Translations under genes and position numbers: made by a program
Source: an uncultured Desulfobacter sp.
GTDB lineage: Bacteria > Desulfobacterota > Desulfobacteria > Desulfobacterales > Desulfobacteraceae
Reading direction: 5' to 3'
Assembly (NCBI RefSeq): GCF_963665355.1
Contig: NZ_OY762229.1
Span: 4,774,001 to 4,838,000 of the forward strand
Length of the DNA stretch: 64,000 bases
The notes under the pieces: generated by a model
Told to the model about the DNA's origin: nothing
Database searches by the model: none
The model's input: only the letters and a program-made list of their open reading frames with translations
Shown: positions 63,954 through 64,000 of the stretch, piece after piece
Position numbering within the stretch: the first letter of the stretch is position 1
Layout: the number at the start of each line of letters is the position of its first letter

Positions 63954-64000
63954 TAATAATTCGCCTTTTTCTCCATCCAGGCATCAAAATCCAGATAAAC
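63950..64000 (-). CDS. C-terminal end of a gene continuing past the window (partial)
   Basis: On the minus strand the open frame from the window edge ends VYLDFDAWMEKKANYY with TAA at 63952-63950, overlapping the preceding stop by a few bases. It is too short to identify. It is inferred to be coding because the frame is open to the edge and the convergent gene ends here. Confidence 0.4.
   Translation of the reverse strand, partial: VYLDFDAWMEKKANYY

Overview
The window looks like a chromosomal segment of a Desulfobacteraceae-type sulfate reducer (Desulfobacter/Desulfobacula-like). This is inferred from the gene families: a sigma-54 activator paired with a NifX-type protein, benzoyl-CoA-reductase/2-hydroxyacyl-CoA-dehydratase homologues, many c-di-GMP proteins, an ACT plus UPF0210 pair, a CoA-transferase/GNAT fusion, and moderate GC with frequent TTG and GTG starts. 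No sulfate-reduction gene is present to prove it. Most of the window is ordinary core genome. The accessory parts are 1-6 kb, 40.2-42.5 kb and the repeat-bearing 3' regions.

Layout. 0.1-6 kb: a 1939-residue SF2 helicase / RecB-like nuclease / SF1 helicase fusion, preceded by the tail of another gene. 6-12 kb: EamA transporter, Mth938 protein, Nudix hydrolase, Ski2-like helicase and EttA. 12-16.5 kb: FlaG, a sigma-54 activator with a NifX-like protein, and glnK-amtB under a clear sigma-54 promoter. 17-24 kb: TPR protein, a two-subunit CoA-dehydratase-like enzyme with its activase, and an HDOD-GAF-GGDEF-PilZ protein. 24-33 kb: two hydrolytic or transport genes, a YgjP-like/TPR pair, an M99 peptidoglycan carboxypeptidase, an SLC12 transporter and a DHH-CBS protein. 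33-40 kb: lepA, a REC-GGDEF protein, valS-nadC and a small acidic protein.

40.2-42.6 kb is a scarred tRNA region: a duplicated 3' part of tRNA-Leu(CAG) lies 1.94 kb from the intact gene, and between them are tRNA-His, a cytidylate-kinase-like/BON protein and the decayed end of a transposase. 42.7-52 kb is a nine-gene same-strand run (ribF, def, fmt, rsmB, rpe, ACT protein, UPF0210, MFS, radical SAM) serving flavin, translation-initiation and rRNA-modification functions. 52-64 kb holds gdhA, a truncated MaoC-like gene, an FMN riboswitch with ribB, a FecR / OmpA-lipoprotein / CHASE2-HD-GYP envelope-signalling cluster, a recombinase-like HTH protein, the CoA-transferase/GNAT fusion, rlmD and an alpha/beta hydrolase.

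The most novel-looking signals are: (i) a family of about 90-nt two-hairpin repeats, four copies, placed in sense orientation just after the stop codons of unrelated genes; (ii) the helicase-nuclease-helicase giant; (iii) the amtB 3' region, which carries three CCUCC motifs in or beside hairpins (read on the other strand, three GGA-loop motifs); and (iv) a ribB start codon buried in a hairpin below an FMN riboswitch.
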